A stretch of DNA of 64,000 nt from Magnetospirillum sp. 15-1 (lineage in GTDB: Bacteria; Pseudomonadota; Alphaproteobacteria; Rhodospirillales; Magnetospirillaceae), in NCBI RefSeq assembly GCF_900184795.1, contig NZ_FXXN01000012.1, positions 1-64,000 of the forward strand. The letters are read 5' to 3'. Within the stretch, counting starts at the first letter, position 1. Each line of letters starts with the position of its first letter. The notes below the pieces were generated by a model. That model saw nothing but the letters and a program-made list of their open reading frames with translations, was not told where the DNA came from and ran no database searches. The position numbers and the translations under genes are program-made. Of this stretch, positions 43,603 through 53,103 are shown piece by piece.

Positions 43603-44146
43603 GCTTTCCTCCCTTGAACGTTTCGCCCGCTCCGGCGGGCTTTGCCGTCCTTAGCCTACCCCACAGGCTCAGAACCTCCATCACCGATTCCGTTCGGGCA
43701 ATGACGCTGTTGTGAAAGGCCTGGACCCGGGTCACATCCTCTCCCACCCAAGCCGGCTTGGGAACGGCCTGCCAGGGATGCATCAGTTCCACTTCGGCCA
43801 GGCACAGGCCGGCATGGCGGCCGAGGAACCGGTCGATTTCCCAATGCAGCCCGCCCTCGCTCCAGTCGTGACGGAATTTCTCCACCGGCCGGAGGGGGCA
43901 CAGGCCCAGCAGAGCCTCGGCCTGCTCTGGAGGGATCGGATATTCCGCCTCCCAGCGGGTGCCGGCGACGACGGGGGTCTTGACGGTGATGGTCCCTCGG
44001 GACTCGGTCCAGCGCACCCGCAGGGTGATGCCGGAAGCGGCGGGGAAATAGCCCTGGCGGATCAGACGCCCCGGGGCCTGCCGGGGCCACCCGTCATGAA
44101 CCAGGAACTTGCGTTCCGTCTCGGTGCCGAGGATCAGATTCGCCAT
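43508..44146 (-). CDS. CYTH domain protein
   Basis: The 212-residue protein opens MANLILGTETERKFLV, the ExExK motif of CYTH phosphohydrolases (here ETERK), followed by IRQGYF, LRVRWTE, ITVKTP, the acidic strand WEIDRF and LAEVEL. Residues up to ~160 cover the whole tunnel fold. The last ~50 residues (GETFKGGKRAADIF and on) extend 95 bases into the agmatinase gene, which is unusual. Likely activity is on triphosphates such as inorganic tripolyphosphate. Confidence 0.87.
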   Translation of the reverse strand: MANLILGTETERKFLVHDGWPRQAPGRLIRQGYFPAASGITLRVRWTESRGTITVKTPVVAGTRWEAEYPIPPEQAEALLGLCPLRPVEKFRHDWSEGGLHWEIDRFLGRHAGLCLAEVELMHPWQAVPKPAWVGEDVTRVQAFHNSVIARTESVMEVLSLWGRLRTAKPAGAGETFKGGKRAADIFPAAEFPRRVHVGPELRNLLHRWHSL

Positions 44147-44195
44147 GGTCCGGCCCACCCATCGCGCCGAATGGAGGCGGCGAGTATCCACCCGA

Positions 44196-46709
44196 TCATC
44201 CGCGCGGCGCAAGCGCCGCGACGGCCGCCTTGTCGGTCTTGAAGACGTGTTCCGTCAACCATTCGCGCAGGAAGGCCAGCATCTCCATGGACAAGGTGGC
44301 CTTGCCGCCGCGGAAATCCTCGATGAAGCCGCCGACCTTGTCCAGAAGGTCCCGGTGGGTCTGGCGGTGTCCCGCCAGACTGGGCAGCCCGCCCTCGGCC
44401 CAGATCCGCTCCTCCCTGGCGAAATGCTCGGAGGTATAGGAGGTCAGATTGTCCAGGATGCCGCCCAGCACGTCGCGTCCCTTGGACTGCATCATGGCGG
44501 CGCTCAGCGCGTTGACATAATGCACCAGCCTCTCGTGATCGGCGTCGATCACCGCATTGCCGGTCAGCCAGTTGTCGCCCCATTTCAAGCTGGGCATGCC
44601 GTCCTGGACCCCCATCAGGAAGTTGTCCACCGTGGCGCGCAGGACTTCGGACTGGCCGGTCATCCGCGTCGAGGTATCCAGCATGGCCGAGGCGGAGGCT
44701 TGCATCTGCGCCGCCTCTCCGACCACCCAATTGATGGAGGAGGCCACCAGGGAGGTGCCCTGGGCCGCCTCCTGGGCCGAGCGGGCGATCTCCTTGGTGG
44801 CGGAGCCCTGCTCCTCGACGGCGGCGGCGATGGAGCCCGAGATCTGGTTGACGCTGGTCACCAGGGCCGAGATTTCACCGATGGCCTCGACGGCGGCCTT
44901 GCCGGCCGCCTGGACCGAGGAAATCTGCTGGGCGATCTCGGCGGTGGCCTGGGTGGTCTTGTCGGCCAGTTGCTTGACCTCGTGGGCGACGACGGTGAAG
45001 CCGTGGCCGTGCTCGCCGGCCCGAGCGGCCTCGATGGTGGCGTTCAATGCCAGCAGGCGGGTCTGGTTGGCGATGGTCTGGATGAAGGTGACCACGGTGC
45101 CAATCCGGCTGGAGGCCTCGAACAGCGACTGGACGATGCCGTCCGTCCGCCTGGCGTTGTCGGCGGCGGTGACGGCGACCTGGGACGCCTCGTTCACCCG
45201 GGCCGAGATTTCCTCGATGGAATAGGCCAATTGCTCGGCCGCCGCCGCCATGGCCTGAACATTGGCGGTTGCCGCCCCCGAGGACCGGTCGACGTCGCGC
45301 ATCCTCTGCACGGTCTGGGAGGCGAAGGCCTCCATGTCGCGGGCGGTGGCTTCGGTATGGCCGGCCGAATTGGCCACGCCGCGAATGATGGCGGCCACAT
45401 CGGAATCGAAGCCGGAGATCAGGGCCTCCAGTTGCTGGCTACGCAATTCCTTGGCGGCCTGATCGGCCTCCTGGCGGACCCGCAGTTCCTCCATCTTGAG
45501 GGCGTTGTCCCGGAAGACCTGGACCGCCTTGGCCATCAGCCCCACCTCGTCGGCCCGGTGCACGCCGGGGATCTTGATCTGGTTGTTGCCCGCCGCCAGA
45601 CGGCTCATGGCCTCTTCCATCAGCAAGACCGGCCGGCCGATGGAGCGCCCGGAGACGACGCCCATGGCCACGATGGCCAGCAGCGTCAGGACGCCCATCG
45701 CGGCGATCGTCACGGCAGCCTGATTGCGCGTCCGGTCCTGGCGCAGGGTGGCCTCGGCCATGCCGGACTGGGCCATGCCGGCGAAAGCGTGGATACGGGG
45801 CTGCAAGGCCGCGAACATGGTTCGCAATGTCGCGATCTGGGTTTGCCGGTCGAGATCGGCCTTGCCGTAGGACGCCATGATCGTCGAATACCGCGTCGCC
45901 ATGGCGCGAAAGTCGTCCTTGGTGGAATTGGGCAGGGAGGCGGAATCGATGCCGATATCGAACTGGGCGGCCAGCCCCCTGCCTTTGCCGAGATAGGTCT
46001 CGTCCTGGTAGAGCATGAAGTCCTTTTCCGCATCGCGCAGGCGGAGCATGCGGACCTTCAGGTCGTCGGTGTTGGGCCACATGCCCAACTCGCCCTCGAT
46101 GGCCTTGACCGCGGCGCGGAGTTGGCCCCGCAGACCGTCGCCTTCCGTCAGGCCGAGAGTGAGAGTGGCGTCGGCGACGATCTTGAACTGTGCGGCGGTC
46201 TGGCTGATGGCCGTTTCCAGGCCCTCGACCTCGGCCCGGTGACCGGCGGCGGCGGTCGAGGCCTTGATCGCGCTCAGGGCGCCATCCACCTGGCGGTAGC
46301 GGGTCTCGAAATCGTCGATGAACTCGGGGCGGCGCTCGGCGGTCAGGCCATTTGCGGCGGTCTGCATGGCCAGCGCTCCCGCCCGGATGTGGCTGGATTG
46401 CTCCCAGAGCCGCTGGTAGTCGGCCTGTTCGGCAATGGCTCCCGAAATCTGGCGCTCGCTCAGCCCATAGACCGCCCCCAGCAGTACGCCGGCCACGGCG
46501 ACCAGTCCGATCAGGATGGTGAAGCGCGCCTGGATGCTGATATCGCGCAGCAGGGGGATGTCGCCGCTATGCCAGGATGCGGCCATCCCATCCCGCGAGG
46601 CCAGACCAAGCCTGCCCCAGGACAAGGCCTTGCGGATCGAGGCTGTGTCTGGAAGGGCAAAGCTGCGCCGAATCGACGCAGCGAAGGTGGTTACGGCTGG
46701 CTCCGTCAT
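44196..46709 (-). CDS. Methyl-accepting chemotaxis protein with C-terminal hemerythrin domain
   Basis: The 837-residue protein has a membrane segment near residues 60-82, a periplasmic helical sensor region of about 250 residues, a second membrane segment near 345-365, a HAMP region, and a signalling domain whose hairpin reads [24 protein letters not shown]. From ~725 a bacteriohemerythrin follows: [33 protein letters not shown] and [10 protein letters not shown] provide the His, Glu and Asp ligands of a di-iron oxygen site. An oxygen-binding receptor of this layout (DcrH-like) suits aerotaxis. The start codon is ATG at 46709, 33 residues before the first helix. Confidence 0.93.
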   Translation of the reverse strand: MTEPAVTTFAASIRRSFALPDTASIRKALSWGRLGLASRDGMAASWHSGDIPLLRDISIQARFTILIGLVAVAGVLLGAVYGLSERQISGAIAEQADYQRLWEQSSHIRAGALAMQTAANGLTAERRPEFIDDFETRYRQVDGALSAIKASTAAAGHRAEVEGLETAISQTAAQFKIVADATLTLGLTEGDGLRGQLRAAVKAIEGELGMWPNTDDLKVRMLRLRDAEKDFMLYQDETYLGKGRGLAAQFDIGIDSASLPNSTKDDFRAMATRYSTIMASYGKADLDRQTQIATLRTMFAALQPRIHAFAGMAQSGMAEATLRQDRTRNQAAVTIAAMGVLTLLAIVAMGVVSGRSIGRPVLLMEEAMSRLAAGNNQIKIPGVHRADEVGLMAKAVQVFRDNALKMEELRVRQEADQAAKELRSQQLEALISGFDSDVAAIIRGVANSAGHTEATARDMEAFASQTVQRMRDVDRSSGAATANVQAMAAAAEQLAYSIEEISARVNEASQVAVTAADNARRTDGIVQSLFEASSRIGTVVTFIQTIANQTRLLALNATIEAARAGEHGHGFTVVAHEVKQLADKTTQATAEIAQQISSVQAAGKAAVEAIGEISALVTSVNQISGSIAAAVEEQGSATKEIARSAQEAAQGTSLVASSINWVVGEAAQMQASASAMLDTSTRMTGQSEVLRATVDNFLMGVQDGMPSLKWGDNWLTGNAVIDADHERLVHYVNALSAAMMQSKGRDVLGGILDNLTSYTSEHFAREERIWAEGGLPSLAGHRQTHRDLLDKVGGFIEDFRGGKATLSMEMLAFLREWLTEHVFKTDKAAVAALAPRG

Positions 46710-46948
46710 CCTGGTCTTCTTTCCAAATTCCCAGGCGTTCAGCCGGCACCGTGCCAGCCTGTGCCCAATGAACCTGGGGCGTATTCTTAGAAGGCCAGAC
46801 GAAAGTGTGGGTTAATATTACGTTAATGTAGTGTTTCATCTTTGTGTCAGCGGCGTCATCGACTCCGTCACCAAATAATCACTTTCCGTCCGATGGCTCT
46901 TTCCTCAGGGTGATGTGATTTTTCTGTATTCGGGATGGAGGCTGTGCC

Positions 46949-47185
46949 TTGGACGACATCGATTGCGCTGCGGAACGAATCGAAGCCTTCAGGAACGTGG
47001 CGCTGAGGGCCGTTCTGGACAGGATGGCAGGTCCGCGCTCGTCTGGAGTTTGCAAGACCTGCTACGAACCGATCGAGCCCCAGCGAATTGCCGTCAATCC
47101 TCATGCCCGACACTGCAGCTTTTGCGCGGCCGAGGAAGAGGCGGCGGAACGCTATGCCCGGTTGTGCGGGCCTCGGCGGGCCTGA
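46949..47185 (+). CDS. DksA/TraR-type zinc-finger protein
   Basis: The 78-residue product has a four-cysteine zinc site, VCKTCYEPIEPQRIAVNPHA followed by HCSFCAAEE, as in small TraR/DksA proteins. A TTG start at 46949 is preceded by GGATGGAGG. These proteins bind the RNA polymerase secondary channel; this short form lacks the long coiled coil of DksA. It is transcribed away from the chemoreceptor gene. Confidence 0.78.
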   Translation: MDDIDCAAERIEAFRNVALRAVLDRMAGPRSSGVCKTCYEPIEPQRIAVNPHARHCSFCAAEEEAAERYARLCGPRRA

Positions 47186-47330
47186 TCGGCGAGGAGCATA
47201 TCGCAGGCGGCGAGCAGCGCCACGCCTTCTTCAAGGTGGCAGGTATCAAGCCTTTCGCCCCACAAAAGGACTGGAGCGCCAAGCGGACGCTGTCGTGCAT
47301 GGCAAGCGCCTCGGTCGCGGTCGTCCTGGA

Positions 47331-47732
47331 TTACTTTGGACCGGTGATCGTCTTGAGTTCCTCCATATTCTCCTTCACCCGCTGGTTCAGGATCGCGGCG
47401 GCCTTTTCCGACGCGGCGGCAAGCATCTCGGACATCCGACACAGGTTTTCCAAGGTGTGTTCGGTGGCCGTCCTGGCGATCTCGGCCTGCTTGGAAAACG
47501 TAGCCTCGGGGGTGGAGACCAGTTCGGCGCTCTCCCGGATGGCGGCGTGGAGAATCTCATTCTGCCGGTTGAAGACCGCGTGGAACGCATCGATGGCGTG
47601 CTGATTTGCCTCTTCCAGTGCCGCGAGGTTCTTCATCTGGCTTTCCAGCATGGTCTTCACGCTTTCGTTGGAAACGGGCAGCGAAGACAGCAACTTGGCG
47701 AAATCGGTTCCGATCCAGAAATTCTGCAGCAC
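47331..47732 (-). CDS. Phasin family protein
   Basis: The 133-residue protein is almost entirely amphipathic helix: LESQMKNLAALEEANQHAID, FNRQNEILHAAIRE, and ASEKAAAILNQRVKENMEEL. This pattern is that of phasins that coat polyhydroxyalkanoate granules. The GTG start at 47732 follows GGAGGTGATTC. The two genes beside it are unrelated. Confidence 0.8.
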   Translation of the reverse strand: MLQNFWIGTDFAKLLSSLPVSNESVKTMLESQMKNLAALEEANQHAIDAFHAVFNRQNEILHAAIRESAELVSTPEATFSKQAEIARTATEHTLENLCRMSEMLAAASEKAAAILNQRVKENMEELKTITGPK

Positions 47733-47939
47733 GAATCACCTCCACCCCGAATGTCATAGCCGGGGGCATTATCGATAGGTGACCTTCGAAGATTGATGAA
47801 TGTTTAGTGTCATCGGAAGGCGCCAAACGACTGGCCGATGACCGTTCGGTGACAAGTTTCCCGCAGATGAAAGGCGCCCTTGAATCCGACGAGTCGGTTC
47901 AGCATGGTCCTTAGCCTTCCATATTCCCCGCGAGGACCG

Positions 47940-49244
47940 ATGTCGCAAATGGCGGTCACCGAGTTGCTGAACAAGCACCGAATCATCGAGGACATGCTGC
48001 GGGCGCAGCCCTCGCGGCGCCCCGAGCTGGTCGAAGCAGTCGTGCAGAATCAGCATGTCGCCGAACTGCGGATGCTGCTGTCCCGGCTGTCGTCGGGCGA
48101 GATCGGCCGCACGCTGGAGAGCGTCTCGCCCGACGACGCCAAGCTGCTGTGGCGCCATGTGGCCCAGGACCGCATGAACGATGTGCTGTGGGAGGTGTCT
48201 GGCGTACTCGGCGAGCACCTGGCGGGAAACGTCGAGCCGCAGTTCCACCGTGGCGAGGTCACAGCGTGCGAACTTGTCGATGGCCGGATGCGCATCGTCC
48301 AGGTGGTATCCCGCAGCGAGATGGAACGGTTGCAGCCGATCTGGATCGATGTCCTCGGCGCCTCCAAGTCGGAGCGGGGCTGGCTCGGCCGGCATTTCGG
48401 CCTGGACTTGCCCGATCCCGAGGACCTTACCGATCTGGAGGTCAGCGCCCGCTTCTATGTGGAAGAGAACGGCGAACTCCACCTTCACTCCAACTTCCTG
48501 CTCGACCGCGACGGCCATTCCCGCAGCGTGCCGGTGGCGTTCATCGTCCATGCCGAGATCCTGTTCACGGTGCGCAGCGAGGAGCTGCCGGTATTTCGCC
48601 TGCAGCGGCTGCGCATGCGCAACCAGCCGGGTGAGATATCCGACTGCAAGGACCTGCTGCTGGCCCTTTACGGGGCCGACGTGGAATATTCCGCCGACGC
48701 CCTTGAAGGCACCTACGAGACGCTGCGCCGGGTCGGCCGCAAGGTGCTGAGCGAGAATGTCAGCGATTCCGATGCCGCCCGCATCCTGGGAAACATCGCC
48801 GAGGAAGAGGATCTCAACGGCCGGATTCGTGGCAACATGCTCGATACCCAGCGGGCGGTATCGTTCCTGCTGCGGGGCAGGCAGCTCCGGTCCACCCAGA
48901 TGGAGGATGCCCGCGAGATCATTCGCGACATCGAATCCCTCAACACCCATACCGCCTTCCTGTTCGAGAAGATCAATTTCCTGATGGACGCGACGGTGGG
49001 CTTCATCAACATCAACCAGAACCGCCGCGTCTCCCAGCTGACGGTGGCCGGTGTGGTGTTCATGCCGCTCAACGTCCTGGCCGGCATCGGTGGAATGTCC
49101 GAGTTCTCCATGATGACCCAGGGCATTCCCTGGCCCCTGTCCTACGGCGCCTTCACCGCCGGGATGATCCTGGTGGGATGGGGAACCTACACGATCTTGA
49201 AGGTGTTCGAGGCCAGGAACGCCAGGAAGGCGGCAAAGGCCTGA
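47940..49244 (+). CDS. CorA-type magnesium/metal transporter with MgtE_N-like N-terminal domain
   Basis: The 434-residue protein begins (residues ~10-105) with a helical region (HVAELRMLLSRLSSGEIGRTLESVSPDD) that resembles the MgtE N domain, then a CorA cytoplasmic domain (VSARFYVEENGELHLHSNFLL; LQRLRMRNQPGEISDCKDLL) and a long helix to two C-terminal membrane segments. The selectivity signature of CorA is Y/F-G-M-N; here it reads GIGGMSEFS, with S in place of N. The ATG at 47940 has GAGGA five bases before; an earlier TTG or ATG could add up to 20 residues. It may still carry divalent cations, but ion choice could differ. Confidence 0.82.
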   Translation: MSQMAVTELLNKHRIIEDMLRAQPSRRPELVEAVVQNQHVAELRMLLSRLSSGEIGRTLESVSPDDAKLLWRHVAQDRMNDVLWEVSGVLGEHLAGNVEPQFHRGEVTACELVDGRMRIVQVVSRSEMERLQPIWIDVLGASKSERGWLGRHFGLDLPDPEDLTDLEVSARFYVEENGELHLHSNFLLDRDGHSRSVPVAFIVHAEILFTVRSEELPVFRLQRLRMRNQPGEISDCKDLLLALYGADVEYSADALEGTYETLRRVGRKVLSENVSDSDAARILGNIAEEEDLNGRIRGNMLDTQRAVSFLLRGRQLRSTQMEDAREIIRDIESLNTHTAFLFEKINFLMDATVGFININQNRRVSQLTVAGVVFMPLNVLAGIGGMSEFSMMTQGIPWPLSYGAFTAGMILVGWGTYTILKVFEARNARKAAKA

Positions 49245-49296
49245 CGACCGCCGGCGAAGGGCCGGCTGGCCCCGGAAATATCCGGCCACCCCGCAT

Positions 49297-49653
49297 TCAC
49301 CCGGAACAAGGCCCGAACACCACCGGCACGACGATCAGCAGGCTTTCGCCGCCCGGTGGGGGCGGAAATGGCGCGGCTCGCCGGACCGCGGCAAGTCCCG
49401 CCTCGTCGAGAATCTCGGCGCCGCTGCGGCGGGTCACGGAAATGGTCCGGCCATCGACCGTGCCATGACTGTCGATATGCAGGCGAATATGGACGGTACC
49501 GGCAAGGTTCGTCCGGCGAGCCATGGACGGATATTCCTGATTGGCCCGCAGCTTCTGCCCGACCTTATCCAGATAGCGGTCAAGAGCCTCGCTCGATGCC
49601 CCGTTTCGCATCAGGGCGAATGGCGAGGGGAGGCGGTGCAATATGCTCGTCAT
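49297..49653 (-). CDS. TonB C-terminal domain protein without membrane anchor
   Basis: The 118-residue product has a TonB_C fold pattern: YPSMARRTNLAGTVHIRLHIDSHGTV, then SGAEILDEAGLAAVRRAAPFPPPP. The proline segment and membrane helix of TonB are missing, so it is either periplasmic through another route or a gene fragment; the N terminus (MTSILHRLPSPF) is not a signal peptide. TonB_C-like single domains also occur in cell-envelope proteins. Confidence 0.75.
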   Translation of the reverse strand: MTSILHRLPSPFALMRNGASSEALDRYLDKVGQKLRANQEYPSMARRTNLAGTVHIRLHIDSHGTVDGRTISVTRRSGAEILDEAGLAAVRRAAPFPPPPGGESLLIVVPVVFGPCSG

Positions 49654-49961
49654 GGCGGTATCTCTGTCTTGGGCTTGTCCAAAAAAAAAGCGGCCGGATG
49701 GCCAAAACCACCCGGCCAGAGTGCGGCCTCAGTTACGGGAGGCTGCGCCATCGCGTCATGTCGATCCGGTGGCGCTCTCGGGAGGGCGCTGAAGGCCGAT
49801 CGCCCCCCGAGGATAGGCATGCTTTTCGTGCCCGTAGCGACACGTCGCTATATCAAATTAAGTATAACGTATCACCGGTCGGCGCCCCCGGCCAGAGAAT
49901 TACGCGACGGAAACACCGCCCCTGGCTTCAAAGGTTTCACGTCCGGGTTCGAGTCCGAGCG
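49654..49961. other. Intergenic region with no gene
   Basis: No coding frame can be supported. A GGCCGGATGG hairpin-like segment preceded by a run of nine A at 49681-49725 may end the TonB-C or upstream transcripts. AT-rich bases near 49850-49880 (TATCAAATTAAG) look like a promoter, perhaps once that of the MarR gene whose tail lies next. Confidence 0.4.
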
Positions 49962-50156
49962 TCAGGACGCGCGACACAAATCGGAATCTCCGCTCCCCAC
50001 CCCGCCCGGTTCCTGGCGATACAGCCGTATCAGCAGATCGATAAGCGACCGTCGCTCGTCGGACGAGAGGACGCGGGTAAATTCGTCTTCATGCTTGAGC
50101 ACCAGGGTTTCGATCCGCTTCAACGCCGCCTCGGCCTGGCCCTGGAGGGCGCCGCG
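49962..50156 (-). pseudogene. C-terminal fragment of a MarR family regulator
   Basis: The minus strand reads ALKRIETLVLKHEDEFTRVLSSDERRSLIDLL and then IRLYRQEPGG, the last two helices of MarR proteins, which form their dimer interface. The winged-helix part is absent. The sequence joins another broken gene at about 50160. Confidence 0.65.
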
Positions 50157-50169
50157 TTGGCGCTGGCCT

Positions 50170-50405
50170 CGGAACTGGCGGCCTTTCCCGAATTCGGCGT
50201 GTTCGCGCTGCCACCGGCGCTGGCCGAAGCGGGCAGCTTTCGGGTGATCTTCTTCATCCTGACCTTCTTCTCCATCGGCCTGCTGTCCAATTTCCGCACA
50301 TTGTGGAGCCAGGGAATCGGCAAGCTGGCCGCCGTCTACGTCCTCAGCCTGTTCGGCTTCATCATCTGGGTGGGGCTGCTGGGCCGCTACGTTTTCCCGG
50401 TGTGA
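50170..50405 (+). pseudogene. C-terminal fragment of a YeiH-type putative exporter
   Basis: The plus strand reads SFRVIFFILTFFSIGLLSNF and LWSQGIGKLAAVYVLSLFGFIIW before stopping at 50405. This resembles, from memory, the C terminus of large putative sulfate exporter family proteins. No preceding membrane segments are present. The gene is broken at the MarR junction. Assignment is tentative. Confidence 0.5.
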
Positions 50406-50468
50406 AGCCATCCCCTCCGGTAATACCGGACCGAGCCATCCGGCACATCGCCCCGCCCGCCCCAAGAT

Positions 50469-50483
50469 GTTTACCTGGTAAAC
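50469..50483. promoter_or_regulatory. Perfect palindrome before the DUF2478 gene
   Basis: GTTTACC-T-GGTAAAC is a 7-1-7 perfect inverted repeat, 88 bases before the DUF2478 start. It looks like an operator or a regulator half-box. It does not fit FNR (TTGAT..ATCAA) or the Fur-like site at 55463. Confidence 0.55.
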
Positions 50484-50570
50484 AATATTCTTGCCCCGGA
50501 ACGGCCGCCGCCTGTACGGTTGAATCCGGGATTGACGATTGGAGCCGGCCCCTGGCCGGGGAGACAGGCG

Positions 50571-51188
50571 ATGACGTTCGATGGCAGCGCGATCATGGTG
50601 GCCGATCCGCCCATAGCGGTCGCGGCAGTCTGTTACCCGCGCGGCCAGGGAATCAACGACATGGTGACGGCCTTCGCCCGGAATTTGGCCCGAAGCGGCG
50701 TCAGGGTCGGCGGACTGGTTCAGCGACGGGCGGCGGCCGACCGCCGCTGCGCCGGAGACATCTTCCTGGCGGACCTGGGAACCGGCGCGGACTTCCGGGT
50801 TTCCCAGGACCTGGGCCGCGAGTCCGAGGGATGCCGGATCGACCCGGCGGCCATCGCCGAAGCCAGCGGTGTCCTGCGCCGCGCCATGGCCGAGGCGGTC
50901 GATCTGCTGATCGTCAACAAATTCGGCAAGCTGGAAGGCCAGGGGGGCGGCCTCGCCCACGAGATGGTCACCGCCGCCGCCGCCGGCATTCCCATCCTGA
51001 CCACCATCCGCGAAGACCGCCTGGACCGCTGGAACGACCTCATGGGGGATACCGCCTCCATCCTGGGGCCGGCCCCTGAGGAGATGGCGGAGTGGTGGCG
51101 CCGGGTTCAGGCCGGCAGGGCGATGGAGAGATGCGGGGTTCCGCCTCAGGTTCCCTCCGGCCTTGGGGTGGAGAGAACCGGCCAATAG
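50571..51188 (+). CDS. DUF2478 family protein (nucleoside-triphosphatase-like)
   Basis: The 205-residue protein matches DUF2478: an N-terminal strand AVCYPRGQGINDMVTAFARNLARSGVRVGGLVQRR, a middle DIFLADLGTG and DLLIVNKFGKLEGQGGGL, and a late TTIREDRLDRW. The NKFGKLE segment is the hallmark. Members often lie beside molybdate-type or metal-cofactor transport genes. It converges with NnrS and overlaps its end by 43 bases. The start ATG 50571 follows GGGGAGAC. Confidence 0.85.
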   Translation: MTFDGSAIMVADPPIAVAAVCYPRGQGINDMVTAFARNLARSGVRVGGLVQRRAAADRRCAGDIFLADLGTGADFRVSQDLGRESEGCRIDPAAIAEASGVLRRAMAEAVDLLIVNKFGKLEGQGGGLAHEMVTAAAAGIPILTTIREDRLDRWNDLMGDTASILGPAPEEMAEWWRRVQAGRAMERCGVPPQVPSGLGVERTGQ

Positions 51189-52330
51189 GCGCGCAGCCAC
51201 ACCAGGAAGGCCGCCGACCACAATATGGCCGCCGGCAGGTGGGCCGGTCCGGGCGGCCAGGGCACCAGGCCGAGCGGCGGCAGGGTCCGCAGGATTACGG
51301 CGGCCACCGCCAGGCCCAGGGCCAGCGGCACGGCTCGCGGCACCGGCAGGGTCCGCCCGGTGTGCATCAGGCTGGCGATGGAGAAGACCGCCAGCACGCC
51401 GAGCCCCAGCCCGCCGATGAACGCCAGATGCAGCGCGGGAATTTCCGGTAGCGGCGCGCCGAGCCGGGCGGCACCGGCCAGGATCAGTCCCAGCCCGCTC
51501 AACAGGCTGGCGCCCATCAGGGCCAGAATCTCGGCGCGGAACGTCTCGCGCCCGACGAAGGAATCGGCCATGCGGTCGAGGAACGCCGCCCCCGCCGCCA
51601 CCAGCAGAAAGCCCGTCACCGCCTGGGACCAGCCGGCAAGGATGCCGCCAACCGCCACCAGGACCAGACCGGGCGCCAGATTCAGACGCCCCGGATGGGG
51701 GCGGAAGGGAGTCGTCTCGCGGCTGGGATCGAGCACCATGTTGGTGACCGGCACGGTGACCCGGGCCAGCACCAGCCCCAGCAGGCCGACGAACAACAAT
51801 CCGGAAATCAGCAGCCCTTTCTGGGCCAGGGCGCCGCTTCCGGCCATGAACGCCGACCGTGTCACGGCTCCGGCGATGGTCAGCAGGATCAGCCAGAACA
51901 GCGGGCCGAACAGACGGGCCGACGGCTTGCTCCGCCAGCATGCCGCGCAGTAGACCACCAGCGCTCCCAGCCAGAGGATGTCGGCCACGCCGCCGGCCAC
52001 CGCCAGCAGGTCGCTGCCGACGAAGCCGGCCAGCCGGCCGATACCCCACGATCCGGCCAGCAGGAACAGCGGCCGGCGGCGCAACGGCGGCGTGTCCGTC
52101 CATTCCGGCACCGCGGTGGTGATGAAGCCCAGCAAGGCCGCACCGTAGGTGCCGAACAGCATCTCTCCGGCATGCCATGCCGATGGAGGAATTTGCCCTG
52201 CCACCGGCATGCCGAGGCCGTGCCCCCCCGTCCACAGCAGCGGCCAGACAATGGCGTGCAGCGCCGCCAGGGGAAAGAACAGTCGCAGCCCCTCGTCACC
52301 GAGGATGCCAAGATGGGACAGGCGGATCAT
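51146..52330 (-). CDS. nnrS: NnrS family membrane protein
   Basis: The 394-residue protein has about twelve membrane helices and the NnrS pattern: WHAGEMLFGTYGAALLGFITTAVPEWT near the start, RVTVPVTNMVLDP in the middle and HLAFIGGLGLGVLAVFSIASLMHTGR near the end. NnrS is a haem-copper membrane protein tied to nitric-oxide stress. Its start overlaps the stop of the ABC ATPase gene (ATGA), so it is the last gene of the importer operon, an unusual place. Confidence 0.9.
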   Translation of the reverse strand: MIRLSHLGILGDEGLRLFFPLAALHAIVWPLLWTGGHGLGMPVAGQIPPSAWHAGEMLFGTYGAALLGFITTAVPEWTDTPPLRRRPLFLLAGSWGIGRLAGFVGSDLLAVAGGVADILWLGALVVYCAACWRSKPSARLFGPLFWLILLTIAGAVTRSAFMAGSGALAQKGLLISGLLFVGLLGLVLARVTVPVTNMVLDPSRETTPFRPHPGRLNLAPGLVLVAVGGILAGWSQAVTGFLLVAAGAAFLDRMADSFVGRETFRAEILALMGASLLSGLGLILAGAARLGAPLPEIPALHLAFIGGLGLGVLAVFSIASLMHTGRTLPVPRAVPLALGLAVAAVILRTLPPLGLVPWPPGPAHLPAAILWSAAFLVWLRAYWPVLSTPRPEGT

Positions 52331-53094
52331 GGCAATCGTCTCTCGTCCACGTCGTGGATGTGGCGGAACAGGTCATCCTCGGCCAGGAAGCGGGTGACCA
52401 GGCGGTAGAGCTCGCCATCGTCGCGCTCGCCGGGCTGGCCGGGAATCCGGCGCTCGCCGTTGATGCCGCGGCCGTGCAGGTCCATCACCGCGACGCGATG
52501 GGCGACCCGTACCGCCTCGATCAGGTCGTGGGTGATGAACAAGGCCCCGAAATGGGCGGCGCGGGCGGCGGCGATGACCAGATCCTGCATCCGCCGCTTC
52601 AAGGCCACGTCCAAGGCGGTGAAGGGCTCGTCGAAATAGACGAAGTCCGGCTCGACCGCCAGGGCGCGGGCGATGGCGGTGCGCTGCCGCATGCCTCCCG
52701 ACAGTTCCACGGGATACTTTCCGAGATCGGCGGAATCGAGCGCCACCCGGGCCGCCGCCGCTTCCACCTTCAGGCGCCGTTCCCGCCGCCCCATCCCGCC
52801 CGCCCGCAGCGGGTAGGCGATGTTGTCCCCGGCGGTCGCCCAAGGCAGCAGGCGCGGCTCCTGGAAGACCATGCCATGGCGACGGTAGCGGCGCTCGACC
52901 CGCCCGCGCAGCGGCGTCAGCACCCCGGCGGCGATCTGCGCCAGGGTGCTCTTGCCGCAGCCGGAGGGACCGACCAGGGCGACCACTTCACCGGCCGTCA
53001 CCTCCAGGCTGACCCCGCCGATGACCGTACGGCCGAGATAGGCGTGGTCGATCTGGCGAAGGGCCAACTGGGGTGACGTCGGGTCCATGACCAT
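52327..53094 (-). CDS. ABC transporter ATP-binding protein (SsuB/TauB type)
   Basis: The 255-residue protein has Walker A GPSGCGKSTLAQIAAG, a Q-loop GMVFQEPRLLPWAT, signature ELSGGMRQRTAIARAL, Walker B DFVYFDEPFTALD and switch histidine in FITHDLIEA, all typical of nitrate/sulfonate/taurine importers. It follows the TonB receptor by nine bases and pairs with the permease and binding protein at 55563-57378. Confidence 0.92.
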   Translation of the reverse strand: MVMDPTSPQLALRQIDHAYLGRTVIGGVSLEVTAGEVVALVGPSGCGKSTLAQIAAGVLTPLRGRVERRYRRHGMVFQEPRLLPWATAGDNIAYPLRAGGMGRRERRLKVEAAAARVALDSADLGKYPVELSGGMRQRTAIARALAVEPDFVYFDEPFTALDVALKRRMQDLVIAAARAAHFGALFITHDLIEAVRVAHRVAVMDLHGRGINGERRIPGQPGERDDGELYRLVTRFLAEDDLFRHIHDVDERRLP

Positions 53095-53103
53095 TTCCTC
53101 TTC

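Noticed and set aside
49962-52235. A 757-residue minus-strand open frame
   Set aside because: It is a GC-rich shadow across DUF2478 and NnrS; only its last ~65 codons match a real family (MarR).
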